Shown in pieces: positions 1 to 7,627 of a stretch of 64,000 bases of DNA. The DNA is from CAYYBE01 sp964470345. Lineage in GTDB: Bacteria > Babelota > Babeliae > Babelales > Babelaceae. The position numbers were made by a program, and so were the translations under genes. The DNA lies in assembly GCA_964470345.1 (NCBI GenBank), contig CAYYBE010000003.1:58826-122825 (forward strand). The letters are read 5' to 3'. The notes under the pieces were generated by a model. It saw only the letters and a list, made by a program, of their open reading frames with translations. It was not told where the DNA came from and did no database searches. Position 1 is the first letter of the stretch; every line of letters starts with the position of its first letter.

Positions 1-1648
1 CCGTCGTGGTGAAAATGCCCAAGTGATTGTTAATCAGCTCTATAAGCATACGCCGTTACAAACCTCAATCGGGATGCTCTTTTTAGGTCTTTTAGATAAT
101 CGTCCCCTTATCTTTACGTTGCGCCAGCTCATACATGAGTTTTTGGTACACCGCGAGACAGTTATCCATAAACGTTCTGCCTTTGAGCTCAGAAAAGCAC
201 AAGCGCGTGCACATATTCTCGATGGTCTCAACATAGCGCTTAATCATATTGATGCGGTTATTACGTTGATTAAAGCTTCTGCTAATGCAGATGATGCTAT
301 TGCAGGGCTGCATAAACAATTTTCGCTCAGTGAAGAGCAAGGAAAAGCGATTCTTGAAATGCGCTTGCAGCGTTTAACCGGCCTTGAGCGGGAGAAGATC
401 CAGCAAGAGCTTATTGAGCTTGCAAAGACCATTGAATTTTTGAAATCTATCTTAGAAAATAAAGAAAAGCTCAGAGAAGAGATTGCTAAAGAATTACGAG
501 AAATTAAAGATACCTATGCAGACAAGCGCCGCACGCGCATTGAAGAAGCACTTGATCTGTTCAGCGAAGCAGATTTAATTCCTGATGAAGATGTTGTCGT
601 AACATTAACACGCAAGGGATACATTAAACGTGTTCCATTGGCTGTCTATGGTGTGCAACATCGTGGTGGTAGAGGAAAGATGGGGACGGCAGATCTTGAA
701 GAATCAGATGATGTGATTGAAGATTTGTTTGCAGCAAAAAATCATGATGAATTACTCTTCTTTACCAATTTGGGTCGTATTTATAGTCTGCCTGTGTACG
801 AAATTCCTGAAGGGTCCCGTACGGCTAAAGGGCGCGCGGTGGTGAACCTCTTAGAGTTGAACCCTGGCGAACGTATTGTAAAACTACTCTGTGTCCGTGA
901 CTTTGAGGGTAAATATCTTGTGATGGTAACGCTCAATGGTACCATCAAGCGTACGGAAGCATCTGCCTTTGCAAAAATTCGCAGTACCGGAATTCGTGCT
1001 CTGACACTTAATGAAGGTGACGCACTCGAATTCTGTGCATTAAGTTCTGGATCTGACTCGATTGTTCTTGCAACAAAGTTTGGTAAGGGTATTCGCTTCC
1101 AAGAAACGGAAGTACGCTCAATGGGTCGACAAGCCGCTGGCGTCATTGGAATACGTTTACAAAAAGGTGACTCGGTTGTCGGTATGCAAGTAGTAACTGA
1201 TGATAAAGATGTACTCTTTGCAACGAGCCGCGGCTATGGTAAACGTGTACAGGTTGTTGATTTCCGTCTTGCTCACCGTGGTGGCCAAGGTGTCCGCACG
1301 ATTCCAACCGGTGGCCGTAATGGCATGGTTATCGGGCTTGCAGTGGTTGATGAAACCTCGCATGTCTTGCTGATCGATTCTGTTGGCAAAATTATTCGCC
1401 TCTCGTCAGAAGAAGTGCGTACGATGGGTCGCCAGGCAAAAGGTGTTCGTCTTATTCGGCTTGAAGAGAAGCAAGAGCTTTCTGCTATTGTTGTTGTTCA
1501 CGCAGCACCAAGTGAAGAAGAGCTTGCTAAGCCGGTAGCGGCTCCACAGCCACGTGTTGCTCAAGAGTCTGTAGTTGTTGATGAAGTTGAAGATAACGAA
1601 GAAGAACAGGATAACGAAGATCAACGTGAGCCTGAGGACCAAGAATAA
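1..1648 (+). CDS. gyrA: DNA gyrase subunit A, C-terminal part (5' end outside window)
   Basis: GyrA is the DNA-breaking subunit of gyrase, which introduces negative supercoils. The frame is open from base 2, before the first internal GTG at 23, and reads RRGENAQVIVNQLYKHTPLQ, the conserved breakage-reunion core, so the gene is cut by the window edge. The coiled-coil region and the exit to the C-terminal beta-pinwheel follow. A GyrA box (HRGGRG, bases about 660-680) and repeated blades (RSMGRQAAG, HRGGQGVRT, RTMGRQAKG) mark the DNA-wrapping domain, so this is gyrase rather than ParC. The protein ends in a strongly acidic tail of about 25 residues rich in Glu and Asp; acidic GyrA tails modulate wrapping in other bacteria. 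A hairpin terminator follows. Confidence 0.97.
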   Translation, partial: RRGENAQVIVNQLYKHTPLQTSIGMLFLGLLDNRPLIFTLRQLIHEFLVHRETVIHKRSAFELRKAQARAHILDGLNIALNHIDAVITLIKASANADDAIAGLHKQFSLSEEQGKAILEMRLQRLTGLEREKIQQELIELAKTIEFLKSILENKEKLREEIAKELREIKDTYADKRRTRIEEALDLFSEADLIPDEDVVVTLTRKGYIKRVPLAVYGVQHRGGRGKMGTADLEESDDVIEDLFAAKNHDELLFFTNLGRIYSLPVYEIPEGSRTAKGRAVVNLLELNPGERIVKLLCVRDFEGKYLVMVTLNGTIKRTEASAFAKIRSTGIRALTLNEGDALEFCALSSGSDSIVLATKFGKGIRFQETEVRSMGRQAAGVIGIRLQKGDSVVGMQVVTDDKDVLFATSRGYGKRVQVVDFRLAHRGGQGVRTIPTGGRNGMVIGLAVVDETSHVLLIDSVGKIIRLSSEEVRTMGRQAKGVRLIRLEEKQELSAIVVVHAAPSEEELAKPVAAPQPRVAQESVVVDEVEDNEEEQDNEDQREPEDQE

Positions 1649-1686
1649 GATCCTCTTGTAGGTTTTACAAAACGTTTATTATAGGA

Positions 1687-1715
1687 GAGAGGGGCTAATA
1701 AGCTCCTCTCTTTTT
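1687..1715 (+). terminator. Rho-independent terminator after gyrA
   Basis: A ten-base stem (GAGAGGGGCT with AGCTCCTCTC, one G-T pair) closes a short loop and is followed by five T. It lies 38 bases after the gyrA stop. Confidence 0.85.
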
Positions 1716-1840
1716 AAGACAGTTTTTAGGGCCCACACATAATACGGGTCTCTTTTTGTTTGAAATATTGATAGAATTTTTATTGAGATGGGGTAAAGGG
1801 GCGATCAGCCCCTTTATTAAAAAATGTTCTTTTCTGATTA

Positions 1841-1875
1841 GCCATGCAAAGCATGGCGGGGTGCGCAAAGCGCAC
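1841..1875 (+). promoter_or_regulatory. Two tandem hairpins in the dprA leader
   Basis: Two perfect short dyads with AAA loops stand back to back: GCCATGC-AAA-GCATGGC at 1841-1857 and GTGCGC-AAA-GCGCAC at 1861-1875. They lie 42 bases before the dprA start. Neither is followed by a T run, so they are not ordinary terminators; an RNA leader structure is possible. Confidence 0.5.
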
Positions 1876-1917
1876 TGTTTTGCTGAGAGCGTTAACGTAA
1901 TCATGGAGATGCAACAA

Positions 1918-3120
1918 ATGACGAACAAAGAAATCTTGCTCCAGGCGGTGCTGATCCCCGGGATAGGCCCTGCCGTTATAGAACAGCTGATTAAAAAACT
2001 TTCTAGCGAGCAGCTCGCCACAATCCCAACAATGCGAGTAGCCGATTTACAAGCGTGTGGTATCTCATTGGCAACGGCGCAGCAGCTGGTTAATGGCTTT
2101 GCCGACCGACGGTTACTCGATGCAGAGCTTGCCCGCCTTGACCGCTTTTCCATACAATTTATTGATCGTTTTGATGAAACCTATCCAGCACTTTTGCGCC
2201 ATATTCACTTGCCGCCCCTCGGCCTCTACGTTCGCGGGAACTTACCCGAGCGGTATGACCTCTCATTGGCAGTGGTCGGCGCGCGCAAGGCAAATAGCTA
2301 CGGGCAGCAGGCGGTTGAGCTCATTGTTGGTGAATTAGTGGCAAAAGGGTGGACCATTGTGAGTGGCGGTGCATTAGGGGCTGATGCCTTTGCCCATCGG
2401 GCGACGTTACGAGCTTCGGGGAACCCCGGTTCAGGGACAACGGTTGCCGTGATCGGTTCAGGCCTTTTAGAGCCATACCCTGCAAGCCATAGGGGGCTTT
2501 TTGATGAGATCGCCGCTGCAGGTGGCGCTGTTGTCAGCCCGTTCCCCTTAACGATGCAAGCCTTACCGGGTAATTTCCCAGCACGTAATAGAATCATTGC
2601 GGGTATGACACGCGGTTGTTGTGTGGTGCAGGCAGCGGAAAAGAGCGGTGCGCTGATTACGGCCTTTGCTGCGCTTGCTGAAGGGCGTGAAGTTGGGGCG
2701 ATCCCCGGTTCGATCTTTGATCCACTGAGCGCCGGTTGCTTACGCCTGTTGCGTGACGGTGCCGCGCCGATTATGAGTGCTCAGGATATCTATCGTATGC
2801 TTGGCCTTGCCGACGAAACAGCTGTTGGAATGGGAACTGCCTCTGCTGGCGCCGGTGCCAGATCCCCAGCCTCACCGCAAGCCTGTGGGCAAACTTCTTT
2901 ACTTCCCGCTTCTGTTTTACAAAGCATTCCAAGCAGTGCTCCCGCCACAGCGCTTGAGAAGCTGCTGCTCTTCTGCCAAAAGCCGCAATCGTTTGATGCG
3001 CTGCTGGCAGAATTGAGAATCTCAGAGACTGAGCTCTATGAAAAATTGTGGGAATTGCAGGTTTCGGGGTATTTGGATGAGGTCGGCGCTGGTAAGTGGC
3101 AGTCGACCGGTAAACCGTAG
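1918..3120 (+). CDS. dprA: DNA processing protein DprA (Smf)
   Basis: DprA binds incoming single-stranded DNA and loads RecA during natural transformation. The Rossmann-fold core is clear: LAVVGARKANSYGQQ, IVSGGALGADAFAHR, TVAVIGSG, FPARNRIIAGM and SGALITAFAALAEGREV are the expected DprA blocks in order. An N-terminal helix-hairpin-helix-like segment (IPGIGPAVIEQL) precedes it and a C-terminal winged-helix-like domain (about the last 60 residues) follows. The frame is open upstream to a TTG at 1756 and there are ATGs at 1903 and 1909, but GGAG at 1905-1908 is nine bases before the ATG at 1918, so I choose that start (400 residues). A Ser/Pro/Ala-rich linker of about 50 residues separates the two domains. 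Confidence 0.95.
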   Translation: MTNKEILLQAVLIPGIGPAVIEQLIKKLSSEQLATIPTMRVADLQACGISLATAQQLVNGFADRRLLDAELARLDRFSIQFIDRFDETYPALLRHIHLPPLGLYVRGNLPERYDLSLAVVGARKANSYGQQAVELIVGELVAKGWTIVSGGALGADAFAHRATLRASGNPGSGTTVAVIGSGLLEPYPASHRGLFDEIAAAGGAVVSPFPLTMQALPGNFPARNRIIAGMTRGCCVVQAAEKSGALITAFAALAEGREVGAIPGSIFDPLSAGCLRLLRDGAAPIMSAQDIYRMLGLADETAVGMGTASAGAGARSPASPQACGQTSLLPASVLQSIPSSAPATALEKLLLFCQKPQSFDALLAELRISETELYEKLWELQVSGYLDEVGAGKWQSTGKP

Positions 3121-3127
3121 AAAAGAA

Positions 3128-3155
3128 AAGCGGGCAGGTTGTAACCCGCCCGCTT
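3128..3155. terminator. Bidirectional terminator between dprA and the coiled-coil cassette
   Basis: An inverted repeat (AAGCGGGC...GCCCGCTT, loop GT) sits between the convergent genes. Read on the minus strand it is followed by a T-rich run (TTTTCTTTTC), so it mainly ends the minus-strand gene. Confidence 0.8.
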
Positions 3156-3177
3156 GGAAAAGTTACGATTTAGAAGT

Positions 3178-3789
3178 TTAGAGACTGTGTTGTGAGAGCT
3201 CAACTTTTCTTTGAGCCTCGATTTTAGCCTTAGCTTCTTTAGCTTGGGCTTCTTCTTTGGCTTTTTTTCTTGCCGCGTCATTCTCAAAAGCGTTTGCAGC
3301 ATTGATATAAACATCGTTTACTTCTTGGTGGAGCTGTTCGAGACTTTGCTCTTCTTGTTTCTTTTCTTTAGCTTTCTTCTCATCTTGCGCAGCCTTTAAC
3401 GCCGCTCTGGCTTCTTCAAGCTCTTGTTGCTGTTGGCGTATGATTGCATCTTTGGTGGCCAGGAGCTCAGCTTCTCGTGATCTTGTTGTTTCTTGTTCGT
3501 CGGTAGGTTCTTGGACGGTGTAGGAAGGGGTGTTGGAAACGTCTTTGACTTGTACGCAATGTGTTCTCTGAGTGGCTTCTCGTTCTTTGAGCGCAGCTTG
3601 GGTGCTTCCACTGTATTTGTACGCTACCAGCGGTTGTGCCTTTGGGCGCGCTAACGCGCGTGCAACCAATGTTGTGGTAGATGAGCTGGTGGCATTGCGA
3701 CTGGATAAAGCCGTAGTTGATGAGCTATAGAGGTGGGACGCTGGGAGGGAGAGGAAGAAAATGCACATAAAGCGCGATTGGGTAGACAT
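3178..3789 (-). CDS. Exported coiled-coil protein, tandem paralogue 1
   Basis: Function unknown; 203 residues. The N-terminus has a hydrophobic stretch (CIFFLSLPASHLYS) that looks like a signal peptide, then a Ser/Thr-rich segment and a conserved ALARPKA block. Residues about 110-200 are very rich in Gln, Glu, Lys and Ala with heptad-like spacing (IIRQQQQELEEARAALKAAQ), a likely long coiled coil. An EVNDVYINAANAFEND block interrupts it and is shared by all three paralogues. The start ATG at 3789 follows GAAAGG. The gene is one of three near-identical tandem units, each with its own promoter and hairpin terminator. Its C-terminal tail (VELSQHSL) differs from those of its sisters. Confidence 0.85.
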   Translation of the reverse strand: MSTQSRFMCIFFLSLPASHLYSSSTTALSSRNATSSSTTTLVARALARPKAQPLVAYKYSGSTQAALKEREATQRTHCVQVKDVSNTPSYTVQEPTDEQETTRSREAELLATKDAIIRQQQQELEEARAALKAAQDEKKAKEKKQEEQSLEQLHQEVNDVYINAANAFENDAARKKAKEEAQAKEAKAKIEAQRKVELSQHSL

Positions 3790-3837
3790 ATGAACCTTTC
3801 TACATAAAGATTATAAAACAAACTGTTTATGAATCTC

Positions 3838-3866
3838 ACTGTAGAATAAAGTGCATGCACCGTCAA
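3838..3866 (-). promoter_or_regulatory. Promoter of coiled-coil paralogue 1
   Basis: On the minus strand it reads TTGACG, 17 bases, TACAGT. The same element and the flanking 80 bases recur before paralogues 2 and 3. Confidence 0.65.
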
Positions 3867-3874
3867 TGCTGGAC

Positions 3875-3904
3875 AAGCAGGGCAGGTTGTAACCCGCCCT
3901 GCTT
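3875..3904 (-). terminator. Terminator of coiled-coil paralogue 2
   Basis: Inverted repeat AAGCAGGGC...GCCCTGCTT around a GT loop, 25 bases after the stop of the 3930-4547 gene. It is closely similar to the hairpin at 3128. Confidence 0.8.
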
Positions 3905-3905
3905 A

Positions 3906-3951
3906 CAAATGTAGCTTTCTCAAAAGAGTTTAATAACCTCGTAGTCGTTTA
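3906..3951. repeat. 46-base perfect direct repeat, copy 1 (3' end of coiled-coil paralogue 2)
   Basis: Bases 3906-3951 are identical to 5417-5462. The repeat covers the last codons (KRLRGY and stop) and 24 bases of 3' flank of two genes that otherwise differ. Confidence 0.9.
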
Positions 3952-4547
3952 ATATCTTCTTTTCGTTGAGCTTCTTCTTTAGCCTTAGCCTCTTTAGCTT
4001 GGGCATCTTCTTTGGCTTTTTTTCTTGCCACGTCATTTTCAAAAGCGTTCGCGGCATTAATATAGACATCGTTTACTTCTTGGTAGAGCTGTTCGAGACT
4101 TTGCTCTTCTTTTTTCTTTTCTTTAGCTTTCTTCTCATCTTGTGCAGCTTTTAAAGCCGCTCGGGCTTCTTCAAGCTCTTGTTGCTGTTGGCGTATGATA
4201 GCCGCTTGGGTAGTCAGGAGATCGGCTTCTCGTGATCTTGTTGTTTCTTGCTCGTCGGTAGGTTCTTGTACGGTGTAGGAATGGGTGTTGGGCACGTCTT
4301 CGACTTGTACGCAATGTGTCCTCTGAGTTTCAGCCCGTTCTTTGAGTGCAGCTTGGGTGCTGCCGCTGTATTTATACGTGGCCAACTGTTGATTTGCCTT
4401 TGGGCGCGCTAACGCGCGTGCAACCAATGTTGTGGTAGATGAACAGGTGGCATTGCGACTGGATAAAGCCGTGGCTGATGAGCTATAGAGGTGGGACGCT
4501 GGGAGGGTGAGGAAGAAGATGTACGCAAAGCGCGATTGGGTAGACAT
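3930..4547 (-). CDS. Exported coiled-coil protein, tandem paralogue 2
   Basis: 205 residues, function unknown, and closely similar to its neighbours at 3178-3789 and 4695-5297 along almost its whole length: hydrophobic N-terminal export signal (YIFFLTLPASHLYS), Ser/Thr-rich stretch, YKYSGSTQAALKER block, PTDEQETTRSREA block, then a Gln/Glu/Lys/Ala coiled coil. The tail differs: it ends in KRLRGY, which is shared not with its close paralogues but with the more distant gene at 5441-5983, through a 46-base identical DNA stretch. Own promoter (4596-4624) and terminator (3875-3904), so it is a separate transcription unit. Confidence 0.85.
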   Translation of the reverse strand: MSTQSRFAYIFFLTLPASHLYSSSATALSSRNATCSSTTTLVARALARPKANQQLATYKYSGSTQAALKERAETQRTHCVQVEDVPNTHSYTVQEPTDEQETTRSREADLLTTQAAIIRQQQQELEEARAALKAAQDEKKAKEKKKEEQSLEQLYQEVNDVYINAANAFENDVARKKAKEDAQAKEAKAKEEAQRKEDIKRLRGY

Positions 4548-4595
4548 AGGAACCTTTCTACGTAAAGACTATAAAACAAACTGTTTATGTATCTC

Positions 4596-4624
4596 ACTGT
4601 AGAAGAAAGTGTATGCACCGTCAA
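4596..4624 (-). promoter_or_regulatory. Promoter of coiled-coil paralogue 2
   Basis: TTGACG, 17 bases, TACAGT on the minus strand, in the same context as the promoter at 3838-3866. It begins about a dozen bases after the previous unit's terminator. Confidence 0.65.
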
Positions 4625-4636
4625 TGCTGGAAAATG

Positions 4637-4666
4637 AAAGAGGGCGAGTTGGAACCCGCCCTCTTT
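4637..4666 (-). terminator. Terminator of coiled-coil paralogue 3
   Basis: Inverted repeat AAAGAGGGCG...CGCCCTCTTT, loop GG with one mismatch, 28 bases past the stop of the 4695-5297 gene. Confidence 0.8.
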
Positions 4667-4694
4667 GGTAAAAGTTGTTAGCTTTGGAGAATTT

Positions 4695-5297
4695 TTACAG
4701 CCCAAGAGCTTTTTTCTGAGCAGTTCGCAGAGCGTCCTCTTTAGCCTTAGCTTCTTTAGCTTGTGCTTCTTCTTTGGCTTTTTTTCTTGCCACGTCATTT
4801 TCAAAAGCGTTTGCAGCATTGATATAGACATCGTTTACTTCTTGGTAGAGCTGTTCGAGACTTTGCTCTTCTTGTTTCTTTTCTTTAGCTTTCTTCTCAT
4901 CTTGCGCAGCCTTTAAAGCCGCTCTGGCTTCTTCAAGCTCTTGCTGTTGTTGGCGTATGATAGCTTGGAGCTCTGCTTCTCGTGATCTTTTTGTTTCTTG
5001 TTCGTCGGTAGGTTCTTGTACAGTGTAGGCAGGGGCGTTGGAAACATCCTTGACTTGTACGCAATGTGTCCTCTGAGTTGCAGCCCGTTCTTTGAGTGCA
5101 GCTTGAGTACTTCCGCTATATTTATACGTGGTCAACTGTTGATTTGCCTTTGGGCGTGCTAACGCGCGTGCAACCAATGTTGTGGTGGATGAGCTGGTGG
5201 CATTGCGACTAGATAAAGCCGTAGTAGATGAGCTATAGAGGTTGGACGCTGGGAGGGTGAGGAGGAAGATGTACATAAAGCGCGATTGGGTAGACAT
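4695..5297 (-). CDS. Exported coiled-coil protein, tandem paralogue 3
   Basis: 200 residues, third member of the tandem family, function unknown. It has the hydrophobic export signal (YIFLLTLPASNLYS), Ser/Thr-rich segment, YKYSGSTQAALKER block and C-terminal coiled coil with EVNDVYINAANAFEND. A small in-frame deletion before the coiled coil (REAELQAIIRQQQQ, lacking the LLATKDA-type residues of its sisters) and a unique tail (RTAQKKALGL) distinguish it. Own promoter at 5346-5374 and terminator at 4637-4666. Confidence 0.85.
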   Translation of the reverse strand: MSTQSRFMYIFLLTLPASNLYSSSTTALSSRNATSSSTTTLVARALARPKANQQLTTYKYSGSTQAALKERAATQRTHCVQVKDVSNAPAYTVQEPTDEQETKRSREAELQAIIRQQQQELEEARAALKAAQDEKKAKEKKQEEQSLEQLYQEVNDVYINAANAFENDVARKKAKEEAQAKEAKAKEDALRTAQKKALGL

Positions 5298-5345
5298 AGG
5301 AACCTTTTTACGTAAAGACTATAAAACTAACTGTTTATGAATCTC

Positions 5346-5374
5346 ACTGTAGAATAAAGCGCATTCACCGTCAA
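5346..5374 (-). promoter_or_regulatory. Promoter of coiled-coil paralogue 3
   Basis: TTGACG, 17 bases, TACAGT on the minus strand, third copy of the repeated promoter and leader. Confidence 0.65.
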
Positions 5375-5386
5375 TGCTGGAAAATG

Positions 5387-5415
5387 AAAGAGGGCGAGTT
5401 GGACTCGCCCTCTTT
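5387..5415 (-). terminator. Terminator of the 5441-5983 gene
   Basis: Near-perfect inverted repeat AAAGAGGGCGAGT...ACTCGCCCTCTTT just downstream of the stop codon on the minus strand; the 5' arm matches the hairpin at 4637. Confidence 0.8.
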
Positions 5416-5416
5416 G

Positions 5417-5462
5417 CAAATGTAGCTTTCTCAAAAGAGTTTAATAACCTCGTAGTCGTTTA
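5417..5462. repeat. 46-base perfect direct repeat, copy 2
   Basis: Identical to 3906-3951; covers the KRLRGY codons, the stop and 24 bases beyond. Confidence 0.9.
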
Positions 5463-5983
5463 CGGTCAGCAGCTCTTTGAGCTTCCAGCGCAACTTGAGC
5501 ATCTTCAGCTTGTTGCTTTTCAAGCGCTTTTACTTGAATGTTTTCAAGCTTTGCTTGCTCAGCTTCTTTGGCTTCTAGTCTGTCTTTTTTAGCAAGCATA
5601 GCTTCGAGTGCTTCTTGCGTATCTTTTGTTTGTTTAAAGTCAGCGAACTGTTGCTTAGACAGCTGATGAGCTTGATACCATTTATAGCCCCATTTGTAGC
5701 CCTTATAAGCACCAAAAGCAGCAAGAGAAGTTGCGGCAGCGATAGCCGAATACTTAGAAGCTACCTTGTGGTTTGCTATAAAGTTTTGTGCCTTAACAAA
5801 TCCAGCTTTTGCACCAGATTTAATTCCAGACATTGCTCGTAAGGTTAAAGCTTGTGTTCTTGAACAAAAGCTTTTCCACAAGCTCGGAGCTACCGTAGTG
5901 GCAACTGCTGCGCCGTTGAGCGAAAGAGCTGGGATAGAAACCAAAAGTGCTAAAGCAATCTTAGTGATTGACATAGTTTTCAT
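5441..5983 (-). CDS. Exported protein with coiled-coil tail, distant relative of the tandem family
   Basis: 180 residues from the ATG at 5983, which has GGAGG eight bases upstream (5992-5996); an upstream in-frame ATG at 6076 lacks this. The N-terminus (KIALALLVSIPALSLNGAAVA) is a typical signal peptide. The middle carries a hydrophobic and aromatic stretch (YSAIAAATSLAAFGAYKGY then KWGYKWYQAHQ), a possible membrane segment. The last 70 residues are a Glu/Gln/Ala/Lys coiled coil ending in KRLRGY, identical in DNA to the end of paralogue 2. Function unknown; envelope location is inferred. Confidence 0.8.
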   Translation of the reverse strand: MKTMSITKIALALLVSIPALSLNGAAVATTVAPSLWKSFCSRTQALTLRAMSGIKSGAKAGFVKAQNFIANHKVASKYSAIAAATSLAAFGAYKGYKWGYKWYQAHQLSKQQFADFKQTKDTQEALEAMLAKKDRLEAKEAEQAKLENIQVKALEKQQAEDAQVALEAQRAADRKRLRGY

Positions 5984-6420
5984 AGATGAAACCTCCATAG
6001 ATGTAATATACTCACCTGAGGTACCCAATGTACCATCTGTTATATCCCAGCTTACGGGATCTTTTTTGATCGTCAAAAGCCCCCCTCCCCCTCCCTGGTA
6101 TCCCAGGGTAAAATAGAACTCTTGTACAATAACAGGGGCGATTTGGTTGAGGCAGGGTTCCTAAGGTCAGAGTTCGCAAGAGGTCCAATGGGGGCTATTG
6201 TGCATGAGTTGCTCACAAATAGTGTGATTATCTTGGCAGGGAGTGGATTTTGACCGTATTAAAACCTTTCAAATAGAAATATTGCATGAATAGGGGGAGG
6301 AATTTGGGTCGAGGGACGCTATTTTTTGCCAAATTTTACTCCTGCTGGTACAATAACCTTATTGTTGTGATCCAATGTGTGAACAATAGAGCGTACAGAA
6401 TCTGTCTTAATGGAGTTACT
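5984..6420. other. Intergenic region between the exported gene and rpmF
   Basis: The stretch holds the leader of the minus-strand gene, a C-rich run (6083-6096), a perfect dyad CCCTGG-TATC-CCAGGG just after it, an isolated -10-like TACAATAAC near 6132, and the rpmF promoter. Bases 6135-6290 contain no open frame I trust and no RNA family I recognise. I compared them by eye with the SRP RNA core and they do not match. Confidence 0.5.
6326..6354 (+). promoter_or_regulatory. Promoter of rpmF
   Basis: TTGCCA (6326-6331), 17 bases, TACAAT (6349-6354). The leader of about 60 bases that follows contains ATTGTT...AACAAT arms that could form a hairpin. Confidence 0.65.
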
Positions 6421-6678
6421 ATGCCAGTACCAAAGCGTAAAACGTCTAAATCTCGTAGAGATCAGCGCCAGTCGTGTAAATTTATTCGACCTAAGCCTTT
6501 TTCCGAATGTAAGCAATGCAATGAGCCCGTCAGTGGCCACCAGGTATGCCTCAATTGTGGCTACTACAAAGGTCGTAAAGTGCTTGCTACTAAAAAAGAA
6601 CGCGTTATCAAGCGTCAGCAAGCAGTAGCGCAAGCTAAAACAAAAGCAGCACCAGCCGAAGCAGCTCCTGCTGAGTAA
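6421..6678 (+). CDS. rpmF: 50S ribosomal protein bL32
   Basis: Small zinc-ribbon protein of the large ribosomal subunit. It begins MPVPKRKTSKSRRDQRQS, the typical L32 N-terminus, and has two CxxC pairs (CKQC and CLNC) about 14 residues apart for zinc. The ATG at 6421 has GGAG at 6412-6415. At 85 residues it is longer than the usual 55-65 because of a Lys/Ala/Glu-rich tail (AAPAEAAPAE). In many bacteria rpmF precedes plsX and fab genes; here a pseudo-FabD and acpP lie slightly downstream, separated by a TPR-like gene and a terminator. Confidence 0.95.
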   Translation: MPVPKRKTSKSRRDQRQSCKFIRPKPFSECKQCNEPVSGHQVCLNCGYYKGRKVLATKKERVIKRQQAVAQAKTKAAPAEAAPAE

Positions 6679-6706
6679 GAGGGTCAAGGGACTAAAAATT
6701 GAAAGA

Positions 6707-6738
6707 AAAGCCTCTGCGTGAATACGATAAGAGGCTTT
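6707..6738 (+). terminator. Terminator after rpmF
   Basis: AAAGCCTCT...AGAGGCTTT stem with a 14-base loop, followed by ATTTGTT. Confidence 0.75.
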
Positions 6739-6807
6739 ATTTGTTAGTGTAGATCAGATAATTTGTGTATGTTGACAAGGTGCGAAGCGCACTAAAGGAG
6801 TAGTTCA

Positions 6808-7455
6808 ATGCAAACATTAGCACAGATCGTTATTCGTGACCGTCGTTTTCAAATGCTCGCCGTCATTATCGGTGCGTTTACCCTCTCAGGCCTTGCTTGG
6901 TGGGGATATCATGCATACCGTACATCGCTCAATGAACGAGCACAGTCATCATTAATGCTCCAGGTAGAGCTCTTTGAGAAAACACGGGCATCTAAAGAAC
7001 CAACAAAACAAGCATGGCTTGATCTTGCAGCATCATGCGAGAGTGAATACAAAAAGCATGCATCGTCAGATTTAGCTCCTTTTTTTAAGACATTCCAGTC
7101 ACAGGCTTTGTTAGAAGCTGGTGACCGTGACCAAGCGATAGCAACCCTTGCTGTTGCCTATCAAGCTATGGGAAAACAGGCGCCACTTTCCTCACTTTAT
7201 GCAACCAAACTTGCCCTCATGCGCTTTGATTCTGACAAGACAGAAGAGCATGAACAAGGACGAGCTGAGTTACAAGCACTTGCTGATGATCGTCATAACT
7301 CGCATCGCGGCATGGCATGGTATGCCTTGTGGTATGATGCCTGGGTGCGTAACGACCAACGAGCAGCTTTAGCAGCGTATCAACAACTCATGAGCTTTGG
7401 GCAACAATCTCCCTACGCTCAGCTTGCTCAGCAAAAAATTGCCTTTCGGGCGTAA
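6808..7455 (+). CDS. Membrane-anchored TPR-like protein (YfgM-like)
   Basis: 215 residues. A single N-terminal membrane helix (MLAVIIGAFTLSGLAWWGY, about residues 15-35) is followed by alpha-helical repeats typical of YfgM/TPR_21 proteins: Ala- and Leu-rich helix pairs with a short Asp-Arg-Asp-Gln-Ala turn (EAGDRDQAIATLAVAYQAMG). YfgM-type proteins face the periplasm and work with the SecYEG and PpiD chaperone system; a PpiD-like protein occurs at 53564. The family assignment rests on architecture, not on a search. The start has AAAGGAG upstream, preceded by a GTGCG-AA-GCGCAC-type dyad (6780-6792) like the one before dprA. Confidence 0.7.
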   Translation: MQTLAQIVIRDRRFQMLAVIIGAFTLSGLAWWGYHAYRTSLNERAQSSLMLQVELFEKTRASKEPTKQAWLDLAASCESEYKKHASSDLAPFFKTFQSQALLEAGDRDQAIATLAVAYQAMGKQAPLSSLYATKLALMRFDSDKTEEHEQGRAELQALADDRHNSHRGMAWYALWYDAWVRNDQRAALAAYQQLMSFGQQSPYAQLAQQKIAFRA

Positions 7456-7621
7456 TATATCTGTATCATGTGTGACGAAGAGTTCCCAGGGTATTGATCT
7501 TGTATGGCGGAATTTGCCAAACTCACAATAGAACTATTGAGAGTCTTAAGGTCTAGAGCGACGTTATTTTTACTATGCTCTGGACGTTGTTTGACGAAAC
7601 TGCAGCTGACGAGGTCGGTGT

Positions 7622-7627
7622 TACAAT
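7622..7627 (+). promoter_or_regulatory. Extended -10 element before the FabD-like gene
   Basis: TGTTACAAT is an extended -10, 18 bases before the ATG at 7646. There is no good -35. The same TACAATAAC core occurs at 6132 and 6349. Confidence 0.45.

Noticed and set aside
3128..5415. CRISPR-like array from the repeated hairpins
   Set aside because: The repeats are 600-800 bases apart and are the terminators of tandem genes.
6135..6250. SRP RNA (4.5S) candidate
   Set aside because: A GGTCAG hexamer is present but the GGAA loop and the AGCAG strand of helix 8 are absent on either strand.
6286..6420. Upstream extension of rpmF to 6286
   Set aside because: The region holds the rpmF promoter, and the ATG at 6421 has a good GGAG and the canonical L32 start.
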